Of a DNA stretch of 64,000 nucleotides, positions 12,349 through 24,519 are shown one piece after another. The translations under genes were made by a program, and so were the position numbers. The notes beneath the pieces were generated by a model. The model had not been told where the DNA came from. It saw nothing but the letters and a program-made list of their open reading frames with translations, and searched no databases. Within the stretch, counting starts at the first letter, position 1. Each line of letters starts with the position of its first letter. This DNA comes from Epiperipatus broadwayi (Eukaryota > Onychophora > Udeonychophora > Euonychophora > Peripatidae). The stretch covers positions 2,998,146 through 3,062,145 of the forward strand of contig JAQFVV010006199.1 of the NCBI GenBank assembly GCA_028023455.1, given 5' to 3'.

Positions 12349-14250
12349 ATCAGTCTCAGAATTGGTTCACTGTCAATGATTCTATTAGTAATAACAATTA
12401 AAATTAACTAAGGGTATTTTCTAGTTGGCTAAATATGGGTAGAAAAAGTAATATGAAGACAGAATTTCAAATATTTGCGCACAAAAAATACTTAAGAAGG
12501 ATTGATGGATTAAATAGCAAAGGGGATATGGATTTTCTGAATATGATCACTTTACATATTTTTTTCTTAAAACATTAAAAGTAACATATAGATTAGGTGC
12601 AGAAATCCACGATTTGTTCTACTCAAGCTTACAGCAACTAACTCTAAATTAAAGAGAGGAAATTATTGCTATTAATTCAGAAAAAAATATATAATGCTTT
12701 GTTAAGATATATATGAACTGTAAAATATTATAATCATAGTAAATCAATAATCACAATATTTTGATCATATAGATGATATGTTGTAATTAATGTTTAAATA
12801 ATGATCCAAAAATTTATATTTAATAACATACATATCTTGATAAATCATTTACATTTGTATAGAAATATGCAGCTTGAGCAAAAATTTTATCTTAAAAATG
12901 GGAAATCTGTGGATTTAGATGAAAAAAAAATCATATAAATTATATATTAATTTTAAAACTATTTGAACTTTGTAAGAATATATAAATCCATAAACATTTA
13001 CTCCTGGAGTTTCTTCTATTTTTATAATTGTTATTTATTGCAGCAAAGATTTGTACAAAAATATCATTGAATACATTAGTTGTAATCATTTATTGTGGTA
13101 ATCAAAATTTTTGTTAAAATGTAAGATATTTTATCATAGTAACTCTTATAGCAGCTGGGTTAAAATGGATCTCCATTGTATTATAACCTCAGTCATATCT
13201 TTCCAATGAAAGCTATCAATATTTTATTTATTTAGAATATATTTGAAATAATTTTATGAAGTGAATGGAATCTGTTCTTTGTATGAAATTCCTATTGAAA
13301 TTTATTATAAAATATTTTTAGAGGTCTGTTAATGTTCATTTACTTAACATGACCAATCAAGTGAAAATGCACCCTACTCTACAGTTTCCAATCCAGCAAG
13401 CTAAAGAACATATTGATTCATCTTACAATCTTACTACTGTATTTTTTTAGAAACAGTACAAAATATTCTTAAATGAAAATTTTCCAATGATTTTATGTTA
13501 TGTTAATAAGGGATTCATTTTCTACTTATTTGTCAAGAAAGAGAAAATGAATACTTAATGGCTGTGCTTTGAGAAATAAAGTACCACTAATTTTATATTA
13601 TTATTGTGAATATGTGATATATAATTGATTTTATTCTTGAAATGATGTCAGAATTTAATTATATATATATATATAACATCTAGTGATTAGCAGAAAATAA
13701 TCTCTTTTATTGAATAAAATAATGATTTGAACATTAATAGTTGTGAAATATTATGATACTTTTCTTATGAAATATTTGTTTTATGGTCAATTAGGTACTT
13801 ATTTTCAATTTTATTATAGCATAAATTATTTATTCACATTCTGCTCTGGAAAATAAAGTAATGCCAAAATTTTTTAATGAATATTTGAAATACGAATTTC
13901 ATTCTTACAAGTTTCTGATGTTTGAATATGTAATGTCTAATGTCTAGCAGAAGAGGATCTTCTTTTGTTGGTTAAAAACTCTAACAGTATGGGTACTAAA
14001 ATTTGTGAGATTTTTTTATGATATTCTGGCAAAAGGTTTTCTCATATGATTTGTTATAATATATGCAAATTAATTTCTATTTGGAATTAAAAAAAAGTCA
14101 TTTATATAAATAAATTCTCATAATTATTATTTCTATTTTCTATTAGTAGAATGTTCATTATTGTTATATATCATTGTTTATAGTGTTTTCAACAATTATT
14201 TTATATTTGTTACCCAGTTAATGACCAGTGTGACCTTGTCGAAATATCAG

Positions 14251-14255
<5 letters not shown>

Positions 14256-14310
<55 letters not shown>
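14256..14310. repeat. (AT)n microsatellite
   Basis: About 27 uninterrupted AT units. Confidence 0.95.
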
Positions 14311-14311
<1 letters not shown>

Positions 14312-15207
14312 TAAATAAATTATACATGAATGTACCCAGATAATATTTCATAGCCACGAAAATCTTTGATTTAATATATATATATTGTAATGGTAAATAA
14401 TGAGAAAAGCTGACTCATCTACTGTTCTACGTATTTGGGTGGCAAAACTGAAATCATACACAAAACGATAATGGGAAAGTGAGAATGGCTTTTCTTATTT
14501 AATATTTCATACGAATTGAGCAAGCCAGAAACTGTTATTATAAATAATGGATCAGTAATAGTAAATCCCTCACTTCTGACTAGCTAAACTTATAAAAGAT
14601 AAAATTTATATCTAAGATTCTTATACTCTATGTGTGTGTGTGTATTTCAAATAAATATACATGGAAATCAAATGGCATTTTACTGATTTCAAAATATATT
14701 TAGAACAAGTAAACAATAGTCATAGAGTTTCTTTTAATATAACCACCATTTTTTTCCTTTTTATATTACAATGTTATAATGTCTAATGGCAATTTAATAT
14801 GGCTAAGCAAAAAAAAAATATTAGGATATGTGTATTTAATGTCTCAGGGTAAATATTAAAATGCCAAAGTAAATATAATATGTGTGACGGTAAATCATTG
14901 ATAAGTGTCGACTTTATAAAAAAAATATATGAAAAGTAAATATAATACAAAAATAGGTACATTTTATTGACATTTAAGTAATTTCATATCGTTAATAATA
15001 AATAATAAACATATTCCTGGAGTTACTACAGCTTTTAAAACTATATGAAAAAAAAATCCGAAGTGAAATGATTCCATTAAAATTCGGCAATGTTTTCTAC
15101 AAGCTAAAAAAATATCTTAATCAGAGTTATATAAAAGAATATTATAATTATTTAATAATAAAATAAGCAATTAATTCAGGCCATAATTTCTATATGCTTT
15201 TCTCAGA

Positions 15208-15209
<2 letters not shown>

Positions 15210-15260
<51 letters not shown>

Positions 15261-15271
15261 ATATATATATA
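15210..15271. repeat. (AT)n microsatellite
   Basis: Two AT runs separated by one TTT interruption at about 15246. Confidence 0.95.
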
Positions 15272-17504
15272 TTGATAACACATCTAACTTATCTAGTCAT
15301 TCAAAATATTAGACATAACATATAATATAGGAAACTTCTGAACAAACTAACTTAGGATCACAAATGATGGCTTATTTAACAAAGTGGCAAAAGTAAACTA
15401 AATGTATTACTACATATATTCGGCCACATAATCATTTAACATATAATTAAAAAAATCTATCACTTCTTACTTAAAAACAAAATAGCCATGCAATGAGAGA
15501 AATCCATTATCTCCCAGATAAAACAACTTTCTCATATGAGGAATGCACCATCTCTTATATAAATAAAATAAAAGCATATATTACTGCGTATGATAATGCT
15601 AAGTATATGAAAGCCATTATTCAAATTATTTACGCAACAAATTAAATTTACCAACATCTTACTTCTATTACTTGTATCCCTAATGATTCATTAAATATAA
15701 ATACAATTTTTATTACCCTGGAATAACGTATTTAAGATATATAAAGTTTGTAATTATAATAAATTTTAATAGTCAATAAATAACTTCTAATAAATATTAT
15801 ATCATATTTACATTACATCAAACTATTAATTAGTCCATGCAATAACATTCTCTCTCCAGATATCTCTGAAATGTAACTTCTTCAATGATTAGGTTCAGAA
15901 AAGATAAATTTCCCTTTTGTTAGATAGGTTTTTATTTTATTTTAACATTATGCTTTTGATAGAAACTCTGCAGTAATGTAAGCAATTGCAACATAAACTT
16001 CACAGGCTCCATCAGACTATCTTTATCTAGTTGAAATAACTTTACTAATCTTGTAATTTTAAGATCATTATTAAAAGAAAAATGATCTAGTTGAATCAAA
16101 AGTTTTTATATAAAGTAAGTTTTTTTAATTGCAAACAACCCCCTTACAAAATTAATGATGTCCGAATCAATATAGTTAGCCCAAGAGATTATTTCCTAGA
16201 AATCATGAGATGTTAAAATATTTCCAATGTTTTCTTTAGATACCCCCACACACATCTTGAATATTTGTTTTCAAATAACTTGCATTCAATTACTTCTAAA
16301 AATAACTTTAATATTAACTAAAATAATAAAATATAACTTAAATAATTAACTTTTTATATCATTTTATTAAATTTTAAAACTTGCATTTTTCTTGTTCTTT
16401 TAAGTGCATTAAATATTACAGTAAGAATGTGTGTTATCTTTTTTTAAAAATTAAAATAGCTTTTCACTTAAGTGTAAATAAAATATTTTAATCTCAACTA
16501 AAAAAAAAATAAACAGTTTAATTAAAACTGAAAATATGTGAAAAATAAAATAAAAGATTTTTATTTTTAAAATGAGATTTTGGACTACAACTATATATGG
16601 TTTTGCTTTTAACTTTATTTTTACAAAAACTATATATGGTTAAAAATGAAATCTTTATTCTTTTAAAGATCACTGTATATACATATTTTTTAATTCACAG
16701 TGAGGGATAACTACTACAATATAAATATATATGTGAAAATATCTATATTTTTTATATTAGAAAAGGTACTTATGTATTGTGTTCTTCATTCTCTTCACCA
16801 AGCATTTTTTGGCTAATTACCTATTTTGAGGGGTATCATGTTTTAAACAATATAGCTGTTTTTTTAAGTTTATTTATAAAAACACAATAAATTACATAAA
16901 ACTCCAAATGATTATAATTAAATAAAATTTAATATAAGCATAATAAATAAAATAAAAAACGTAATGAAAGAATTCTCACTTTGAACTCATTTTGAGATTA
17001 TACTACATAAAGTTTCACATCATGCCCATTAGCACACCCTTTTCATGCAGGCACTATTATTATATAATTTGAAAATACTTCACTATGTCTTCTTTTGTCA
17101 CTGGTAAAATTCCAAATTTTAATAATTTTTGCAAAAGATTAGGAAAAATAATTAACCAACAACTTAAAAGAATGTTATGGTGAACCAAAAAAATCATGAC
17201 AAATTTTCACAATGTGTTAACAGTATGTACATTATATGTAAAAAATAAATAAATTAAATGTTGTGAATGGTATTTATAAAAAAATGATAATTTTTTAAAG
17301 TTAACAAGAATTTATATTGGATTTCTTAATATTTTTTAAACTTAATAAATAACATGTGCAATAAAATAATTTTGAAAAAAAAAACAAACAAACGGATACT
17401 TCGACACTTCTGAAAATTGATAATTAACCAAAAAATGTCTGATAAAGAAAGCAAAGGAACAATATGTAAGTAGCTTAGAAAATTATTATCAGATGATAAT
17501 AGAC

Positions 17505-18236
17505 AAAACTCTCCATATAATAGTGCCACTCAGTGCTAACCAGAGTAATCAATGGATGCCAGAAGGCTTGTGCATAAAATCCCTATCTAGTGTCTTCTCA
17601 TCCAATGTCCCCAGACTAGTTTCTGGCTTGGTGTTAAACCACTAAACATCACATGATCACTATTTCTTATGCTATCACATTACTCTGGTTGGCACTGAGT
17701 GGCACTACTATATTGAGAGTTTTGCCTGTTTTAATAACAGTAATGTGCTAGCATAAGAAATAGTGATCATGTAATGTTTAGTAGTTTAACACCAATCCTA
17801 CCTAATAGGATAGTGGTGGCTATGGTTGTTAAAGAGCCAAAGACACCAAAATGTATGGGTATTGAATTGGGTTCAGACCCATATGACTATATAAGCTATT
17901 GAGCTTAGATTAAAAATATTATTGTTTTCAATTTTATTCTCATAGTTTTGTAGTTAAGTAGAGATAAAAGATGGCTGCTGGAGAGTTGCATTAAATCCTA
18001 AAATCTAGGTGCTGTGATCTCAGATCCAAAGCTTTTCACTGACAAAGGCCATAAGACAGAAACTAGTCTGGGGATATTGGATGAGTAGCCACTAGATAGG
18101 GATTTTAGGCACAAGCATTCTGGCATCCATTGATTACTCTGGTTGGAACTGAGTGGCACTACTATATGGAGAGAGTTGCCTGTTTTAATAACAGTAATAT
18201 GATAGCATAAGAAATAGTGATCATGTGATGTTTAAT
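17505..18236 (+). mobile_element. Composite tRNA-derived SINE nest with target-site duplication
   Basis: A full-length SINE on the plus strand (about 17808-18236) has a tRNA-like head, a body and a tail. It is preceded by an extra plus-strand tail (17682-17795) and by inverted body and tail pieces (17505-17690): 17505-17625 is the reverse complement of 18056-18182. The whole is flanked by GATAATAGAC (17495-17504) and GATAAAAGAC (18237-18246), a 10-bp duplication with one mismatch. It sits inside a unit of the surrounding array. This suggests a rearranged product inserted as one event, perhaps by an inversion during target-primed synthesis. Confidence 0.65.
17808..17900 (+). promoter_or_regulatory. 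tRNA-like SINE head with A and B boxes
   Basis: An A-box-like TGGCTATGGTTGTTAAAG is followed about 40 bases later by GGGTTCAGACCC, which resembles a B box inside a TΨC stem-loop. These are internal RNA polymerase III promoter elements. The cloverleaf is not complete, as expected for a SINE head and not for a working tRNA gene. Confidence 0.6.
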
Positions 18237-19194
18237 GATAAAAGACAGTAATCAATGAAAATAGGAAATTGTAAATGTTCCCAGCATTCAAAAGATTTAT
18301 CCTTTTTAAATGCAATTTTTTGGTATTATATAGAGACTAAAGCATTACTGCATTTATTTATAATTTAAGGAAAAAAGCTACCAATCTTTCACATATTCCT
18401 TAGAAATAATAGACTGTTCTACCAATTAGTTTGATACTATAAATTAATAATTTTCATTAGATGTGATTGTTTAATATTGAAATATGTGGAAATATCTGTT
18501 GTATTTTTCATATTAGAAAATTACTGTCAGATATTAATAAATAGTGACTGTAAATGCTCCTTTCCTAAATCCAATCTTTTGATTTTATATAGAACTAAAG
18601 CACTGCAGTATTTGTTTATGATTTAAAATAAAATATAAGATATTTCCATATATCTAAATATTTTAAAAATTACATCTATTAAAAATTATTAATTGATAAC
18701 ATTAAAGTGATTGATGGAACATTATTTCTAAGGAATGTTTGAAAGATTATTAGTTTTCTTTCCTTAAACTGTAAATAAATACAATAGCACTAATATAAAA
18801 ATATTGCATTTAGAAGAGGATTCTCTTTTTGAATGTTGGAAGTGTTTATAGTTGACTATTGTTTCAAAAGTAAACTTTATTCACACAAATTATAAATACA
18901 TGTGGGAGTTCTTTTACATACATATTTTACAAGGTAATATAAACAAAAGGAAAAATTATATAAGCATGAGCAGACAGTGGATTTAACAAACAAAAAAAAA
19001 CAAGAGAGAAAAATTATATATGTATATAAAAAATTACATATTGAGAGGGATCCACTTGTCTTCAATACACTATGCTTTCACACCCTTAGGGTGATTTGTG
19101 ATAGCTTAAGTATTATAGACTTTATTGACTATTATTATTTTACTACAATGATATCAACCATTGTGATAATCACAACAACCAACCAGAAATGAAA

Positions 19195-20110
19195 TCTATT
19201 CACAATTTTGTTCTGGCTGTTGCCATGATTCATTATAATCAATTTTATGTGTAGGTTAATTAGCTGCATCACCTGTTAAAAGGAGTGATGATCTTACAGT
19301 TCTGTTAAATGTTCTTTATTGTGAATTGAGGGATGAGGAACCCAGCATGTTAATATGATATGTTCTTCTATTGAGTGTTTAACAGATGGCAAATTGGCCT
19401 TGAATGTTCAATTGGTCCCATGTTTGTGTGGCTAACCAGTGTTGACAAATTTTGCAGTCAGAGTCTTTAGTTTCTCTTAATAATTTGAGAAAAAGTTCTT
19501 CCAGATTATAGTTCACTCCTTTATCAAATATGATTTTGTTATGCTCCAATCATGTTGTGAAATTTACAAATGTGGCTAGTCTGATGTTTCTATACAGGCC
19601 ACTTTTAATTGCTTTTTCAGTATTAATGAATGTGATGTTTGCATTTTTGGTCCTTATTAGTGCTTTGTGAAGATTGTTCCATGTTGTGCATTGATTAAGG
19701 ATATGATTTATGGACTTGTCCTGTTTGGGAAGATAGGATCTATACTATATCTTTGTGTATAATAAAGAAAAGCACTGGTAGGCAAGGTTCTGAGGTTGAC
19801 CTTGACCAGGAAGTCAACTGGTTTTGGTTTATGTTTTATATGTTTGGTTAATTTCATGAGAGTGGGCATTCCTATTGCAAGCAGGCATTCAACATTGAAT
19901 ACAGTATCATGTGTCATATTATATATGTCCCAATATTTAAGTTTGGAACTGAAGAGTGAATTTGAAATCTTAATATTTTTCAAAATCAATGTAACTTATT
20001 TTTGAAACAATGTTTGTTTAGGGGGGGGGGGATCTGTCAGTTGGCTCAACCTCCATCAGTGGGATTGGACTTTCCATATCAGGGTTTGCATTGAATTGAT
20101 TTACTAACAT
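19195..20110 (-). mobile_element. LINE copy B, 3' fragment
   Basis: A 3' fragment of the same LINE family as at 9.74 and 23.6 kb. Read on the minus strand, it enters near a stretch containing PLMEVEPTDRSP, passes a G-run (20021-20030), then the block KPKPVDFLVKVNLRTLPTSA and the ORF2 C-terminal region, and ends in an AT-rich 3' part. The 5' and 3' limits are approximate because no target duplication is visible. It interrupts the repeat array at 17.4-21.6 kb. Confidence 0.65.
19380..19989 (-). pseudogene. LINE ORF2 C-terminal domain, broken
   Basis: The frame is open from 19989 to 19708 with VDFLVKVNLRTLPTSAFLYY near the end. It then shifts: in another frame a Cys/His stretch is followed by TWNNLHKALIRTKNAN and, further on, CKICQHWLATQTWDQLN, ending near 19380. 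The order matches the C-terminal part of the other two copies. At least one frameshift lies near 19725. Confidence 0.6.
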
Positions 20111-21589
20111 GTTATATGTTCATTGCATTAAAAAGGTGGGAATTGAATGCTATCCAAGACCATTTTGAGCTTTAGGTCTTTTTTCATTGATTATTGTCTA
20201 TTAATATGTGATAGTAATTTTCTAATATGAAAATATAAAAAATATTTTCACATGTTTAAATATTTAAACAATTACATCTGTTAAAAATTATTAATTTTAT
20301 ATATATTTTAAGAATGTGGAAATATCTGTTTTATTTTATTTTAGAAAAATCATTATCAGATAATATAAATAGTGATCACTGAAAATAATAACTGTAAACA
20401 CATTTTGCAACTAAAAGTTGGATCTTCTTTTAAATGCAATCTCTTGATATTTATAAAGTCCTACAGTAATTATATAAATGTTTAAGAAATCAAAGTCTCA
20501 CAATTTTCTATATTTTCTTTATTATAATAGAATTTTTACACCAAGAATTGAATGTTATAAATTAACAATTTTTAACAGATGCTATTATTAAAATGTGTTT
20601 AAAAAGGGGAAATATCTGTTCTATTTTATTTCAGAAAAATCATTGTCAGATGATATATACAGCGACCAATGAAAATAGTAAACTGTAAACATTTTACATC
20701 TAAAAGATAATTTTTTTTTAAATGCAATCTCTTGATATTAATTTTTAATCCCAAATGATGATGTAAGATTTTATCTTTACAAATCAAAAAAATAATGACA
20801 GAATTTTATCTTTTTGAGTGAATCCATTAGTGCAGTAAATTTTAAATATTGAGTAAGATCAAAATAAGTTGTTTTTATCCATTTCTAAATGAGTTTTAGT
20901 AAGTAATTAGTGGATTTTCATAGAAATGATATTTCCATATTCTTAAAAATATTTCAACAATAACATCTGTAAAATACTGTTGATTTATAACATTCAACTC
21001 TTAGTGGAAAAGTCTATTATAATAAGGAAAAGAGGAAAAGAGGAAAAGTTGGGAAACTGTTTTCTTAAACATTTATATGTTTATTGTAATACTTTATTTT
21101 TATAAATATCAAGAGACTGAATTTTATAAATCCAAAAAGTATTTACATTTTACTATTTATTGATCACTGTGTATATCAAGTGATTGTATTTGTTCTAAAA
21201 TAGAATAGAACTATACTTTTGCTTTCTTAAAAATATTTCAACAATAACATCTATTAAAAATTATTAATTTATGACATTCAGATTTTGGTGGAAGAGTCTA
21301 TTATAATAAGGAAAATAAGGAAAATTGTGAGACTGATTTTTTTAAAATCTATTATTTGTTTACTGTGCAGTTTATTCCTACAAGTATCAAGAGATTTCAT
21401 TTAAAAGTGGTTCCCCTTTTAGATGTAAAAAGTGTTTGCAGTATACTATTTTCACTAGCCATATCTGACTATGATTTTTCAAAACTAATATTAGAACAGA
21501 TATTTTCAAATTCTTAAAAAGATTTCAACACTAATATCTGTTAAAAATTATTAATAAACAAATACATAGTAATGGAACATCCTATCATC

Positions 21590-23620
21590 ATAATGGTTGG
21601 GCGGTAAATGTAATGGAATGTGATATACATATGAAAAGAGATGAAATCACTATTCATTGTGAGCTAATTGACATGGACAATCTACTTCCATTATGATGTA
21701 TCTCAGGTTTTGATTTATTTTCTTAAAGTATATACATAACAAGTATAAACTAACTCAATCAATAAATTTGAAATGCAGTGAATTAAGTTGTAATGGTAAG
21801 CTTTTATTTGAACAACCTACCAATTTGAGTAGCAATTATTGATAGATTATGTCCTTGCAATAGAAAATATATTACATATAAATGAATAAGGTTTAATTAT
21901 TACCCAAATCATTTCCTCGGCTAGCTATATGTAAAATATATCTGGATACTAAAAAACAATGATTAACTGACTTGATTAATAATTTGATTATTTACTAGAA
22001 TACAAGTTGGAAGCAAAGGGAATTTTGTTGAATCCAACCTATATTATAAACAAAGGTTATATGACTTGCTATTCCAATTAATGATGGCTTAAATAAATGA
22101 TTAACAAAACACAATATTATCATTTAACTGATTGTAAATCTACCAAATTAACTAATGATTTCTGCACTGCAAAGATAAAATAAAGATATTAGTAAATTTT
22201 AAATAAAAACACCAAGTCATTTCCTATAAAAAATGATATATGCTTTATTTTAAATTGTGATTAAATCCTTTTCAAATAGCAGTAAATGTATATGTGAACA
22301 CATAAAATTGGTTTTACTTTTCAACTTTTCATTTTAGTTCAACAAGAGTTAAATGAAATAACTTATGAACAATAAGCATGAATTGAAATTTATGTTTGCA
22401 TAGGGATCATTAATCAATTATCATATATAAAACTGTAATAAAATTAAAAAAATGATAAGTTGATAAAAACTTGTTTAAGTAATAATTTAATGCTATAGAT
22501 GTGTTTCTTAAGTCTGGATCGTTTAACAAAGCATCAACACAAATTATAATAAGAATTCTTTCTCCACTTTGCTATCTAGATATTTATTTATTTTATTTTA
22601 CATTGGATCATACTTCTTTTTATACTGTGAGCACCAACTATTTGTGCTCATTATTTATAAAAGACTTTTATCATAGCCTGCAAATTCAACATCTCAATTC
22701 ATAATTTTATTAATCTGGGCTTCATTAAACGCTTACCATGAAAAAAAAATAGGTGACTCATATTATGTAACCTTTATAGATAAACAATATATATATATAT
22801 ATATATATATAAATGACTCCTATATAACACATATGGGAATATCTATCTGCAATTTTGACTAAATAACTATAACTTGCTCTATCCTTTTAAAACACATCTA
22901 TCATTAAAAAATAAATTTGTAGAACACATCTATCATTAAAAAATAAATTTGTAGACATGAATTTATTATATTATAATATAAATAACCCCCATGCAAACAA
23001 ATAATATATTTAATTTTAATTCCCAGTTTAAATCATGCACATATTTATGCTTGCATATATATATATATGCAATGCATTTAAATTAAAATACAAGAGGGTT
23101 TTTTTTTTTTTTTACTAACGAATAAATAATAAAAAAAAAATTATCGGTCTGTTTATGCAATTTTTGCATATAATATTTATGATCAAAAAACAAAATAATT
23201 TTATTAGTAAAATGGCTTTTGGCATACTTTATAAAACCAATATATTTTAAATCGTACTGACCGATTAAATACCAAGTTATCTATATATATATAACATCTA
23301 TTTTAAATGAAATTTTAAAACTAAAAAATAATAATAATAATTTTTTTTAAAATAAATAAATAAATAAATGACTTTAAAAAAATAATAAAATAAATTGATC
23401 ATTTTAGTTACCCCATACGATCTTAAACTTTCTCCCTATTTACAGTTCACTGGTTATTTGAAGTGTTTTTGTCTTGGCCATTCCCTAATGGTTGAAATAA
23501 CTTTAAAAGAAAAATACATATACAGTATATTTTTTTCTAAAAAGAAAATTATTTAACAAATTTAATATGATTTACAAGTTACAATCAAGTGTAATAGTTT
23601 GTATTGGAACTAAAGTTTAT
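21590..23620. other. AT-rich stretch with minor simple repeats
   Basis: No gene recognised. A perfect 32-bp unit is duplicated in tandem at 22891-22922 and 22923-22954. Short (AT)n tracts lie at 22788-22811 and near 23058 and 23281, a T-run at 23099-23114, and A-rich triplet and quadruplet repeats around 23320-23370. Confidence 0.6.
22891..22954. repeat. Perfect 32-bp tandem duplication
   Basis: Two identical copies of a unit beginning AACACATCTATC and ending TTTGTAG. Identity suggests a recent local event. Confidence 0.9.
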
Positions 23621-23819
23621 ATTGGAACTTTGATCTGTGAGACATTTAGGTTGTTCATGTGCCACAGTTGGGACCATCTCAATGTTTATAAAGTTCTCTT
23701 TTTGTGGGTGATGTTTGCCTAATATAGCACAGGTTGTGCTTATGCTATGATTTATATCTTGTAGTCATTTAGGGCTATTGTGTTGTTACATGTGGTTGAG
23801 TTGTCACTTATACTATTGC

Positions 23820-24250
23820 TGCAGTATTGAAATCTCAAAGAGTTTCCAAGTGGCATCAAAGGTGCTGTTGGAGGCAAGCATTTGATCTCTTTTCTTTATT
23901 TTGGTAATGGTGTCAATGAAGGTGAGAGCTGGGTTTCAGATTGAATCCTCAAAGGCTAGTTGACAGCATACCAGCCATAATGAGAATGTGAGGAAAATGG
24001 CCAGTCAGATCCAAGCATATGTTTTTGCGCCTAGGCATCTTTGAATAGAGGTGATCATGTTGTAGTTTATTTTAGAGTTAGAGTAAATTAACTGTCTGAT
24101 GCAGTTGTACTTAGGGCATATGTTAATGATATGGTCAATTGTTTCCTCCTCTCGCTGGCAGAGCTGACATTGAGGATCCAGGTTGCCATGGCTTCTTCTG
24201 TATACTAGAAACGATCTAGTGGGAAGTGCGTTAAGATTTAACTTTATCAC
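23820..24250 (-). pseudogene. LINE ORF2 C-terminal domain with CCHC motif
   Basis: Open from 24250 to 24005, then continuing through a few stops to about 23820. Early residues give LNALPTRSFLVYRRSHGNLD, then CQLCQREEETIDHIINIC, a C-x2-C ... H ... C motif shared with copies A and B. It is separated from the reverse-transcriptase frame by a frameshift between about 24640 and 24560; the intervening sequence still reads as protein in the new frame. Confidence 0.75.
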
Positions 24251-24519
24251 AATGTCAAGATATTTGGCTTCCAGGCTCCAGAGCCTAAATTGGGAGATGA
24301 TTTTTTTATTTGTTATTTTAAGCCTGCAATCCTGTACTTGGCTGTGTGGGTGTTGTAGGCTATAGGCTTCCCAATAAGTTATTTTTGAATTGTATGAGGG
24401 TGGATTTCTTTTAGTTAGGTTGAAGTAGTAGGCTGAGAGAGATAGGATCCAGTCCTGTTTATGTAGTGGTGGTCAATCTGTAGGGGAGATTGTTGGAGCA
24501 AATTTTAAATTGTCAAAAG

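Larger units (their letters stand above)
11630..17440. other. AT-rich stretch with microsatellites and minor relics
   Basis: No gene recognised. A hairpin at 11906-11921 (GAGAG/CTCTC, then GAAAG) is discussed in Part 2. A short open stretch at 13322-13450 has ordinary-looking codons but only about 40 residues and no match I recognise. (AT)n tracts occur at 14256-14310 and 15210-15271. The 12176-12600 region may be decayed coding sequence and is listed separately. The remainder is featureless. Confidence 0.55.
17440..21590. repeat. Array of about 300-bp repeats in both orientations, interrupted by transposons
   Basis: Units share recurring blocks: AAATATCTGTT-TATTTT-AGAAAAAT, then TCAGAT-ATA, then AATGAAAATAG-AACTGTAAA, then TTTAAATGCAATCT-TTGATAT, and ACATCTGTTAAAAATTATTAAT. 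Direct copies are seen at about 18240-18520, 18520-18640, 20200-20560 and 20590-20750. Inverted copies are seen at about 18640-18865, 20930-21180, 21220-21470 and 21470-21590. Copies differ by perhaps 15 to 25 percent, so the array is old. It is split by the SINE nest at 17505-18236 and by the LINE fragment at about 19195-20110. Confidence 0.65.

Noticed and set aside
14161-14343. 60-codon plus-strand frame
   Set aside because: Its second half only translates (AT)n and the first half has no recognisable feature.
17811-17895. Functional tRNA gene
   Set aside because: A and B boxes are present but the acceptor and anticodon arms do not pair, and the sequence is followed by a SINE body.
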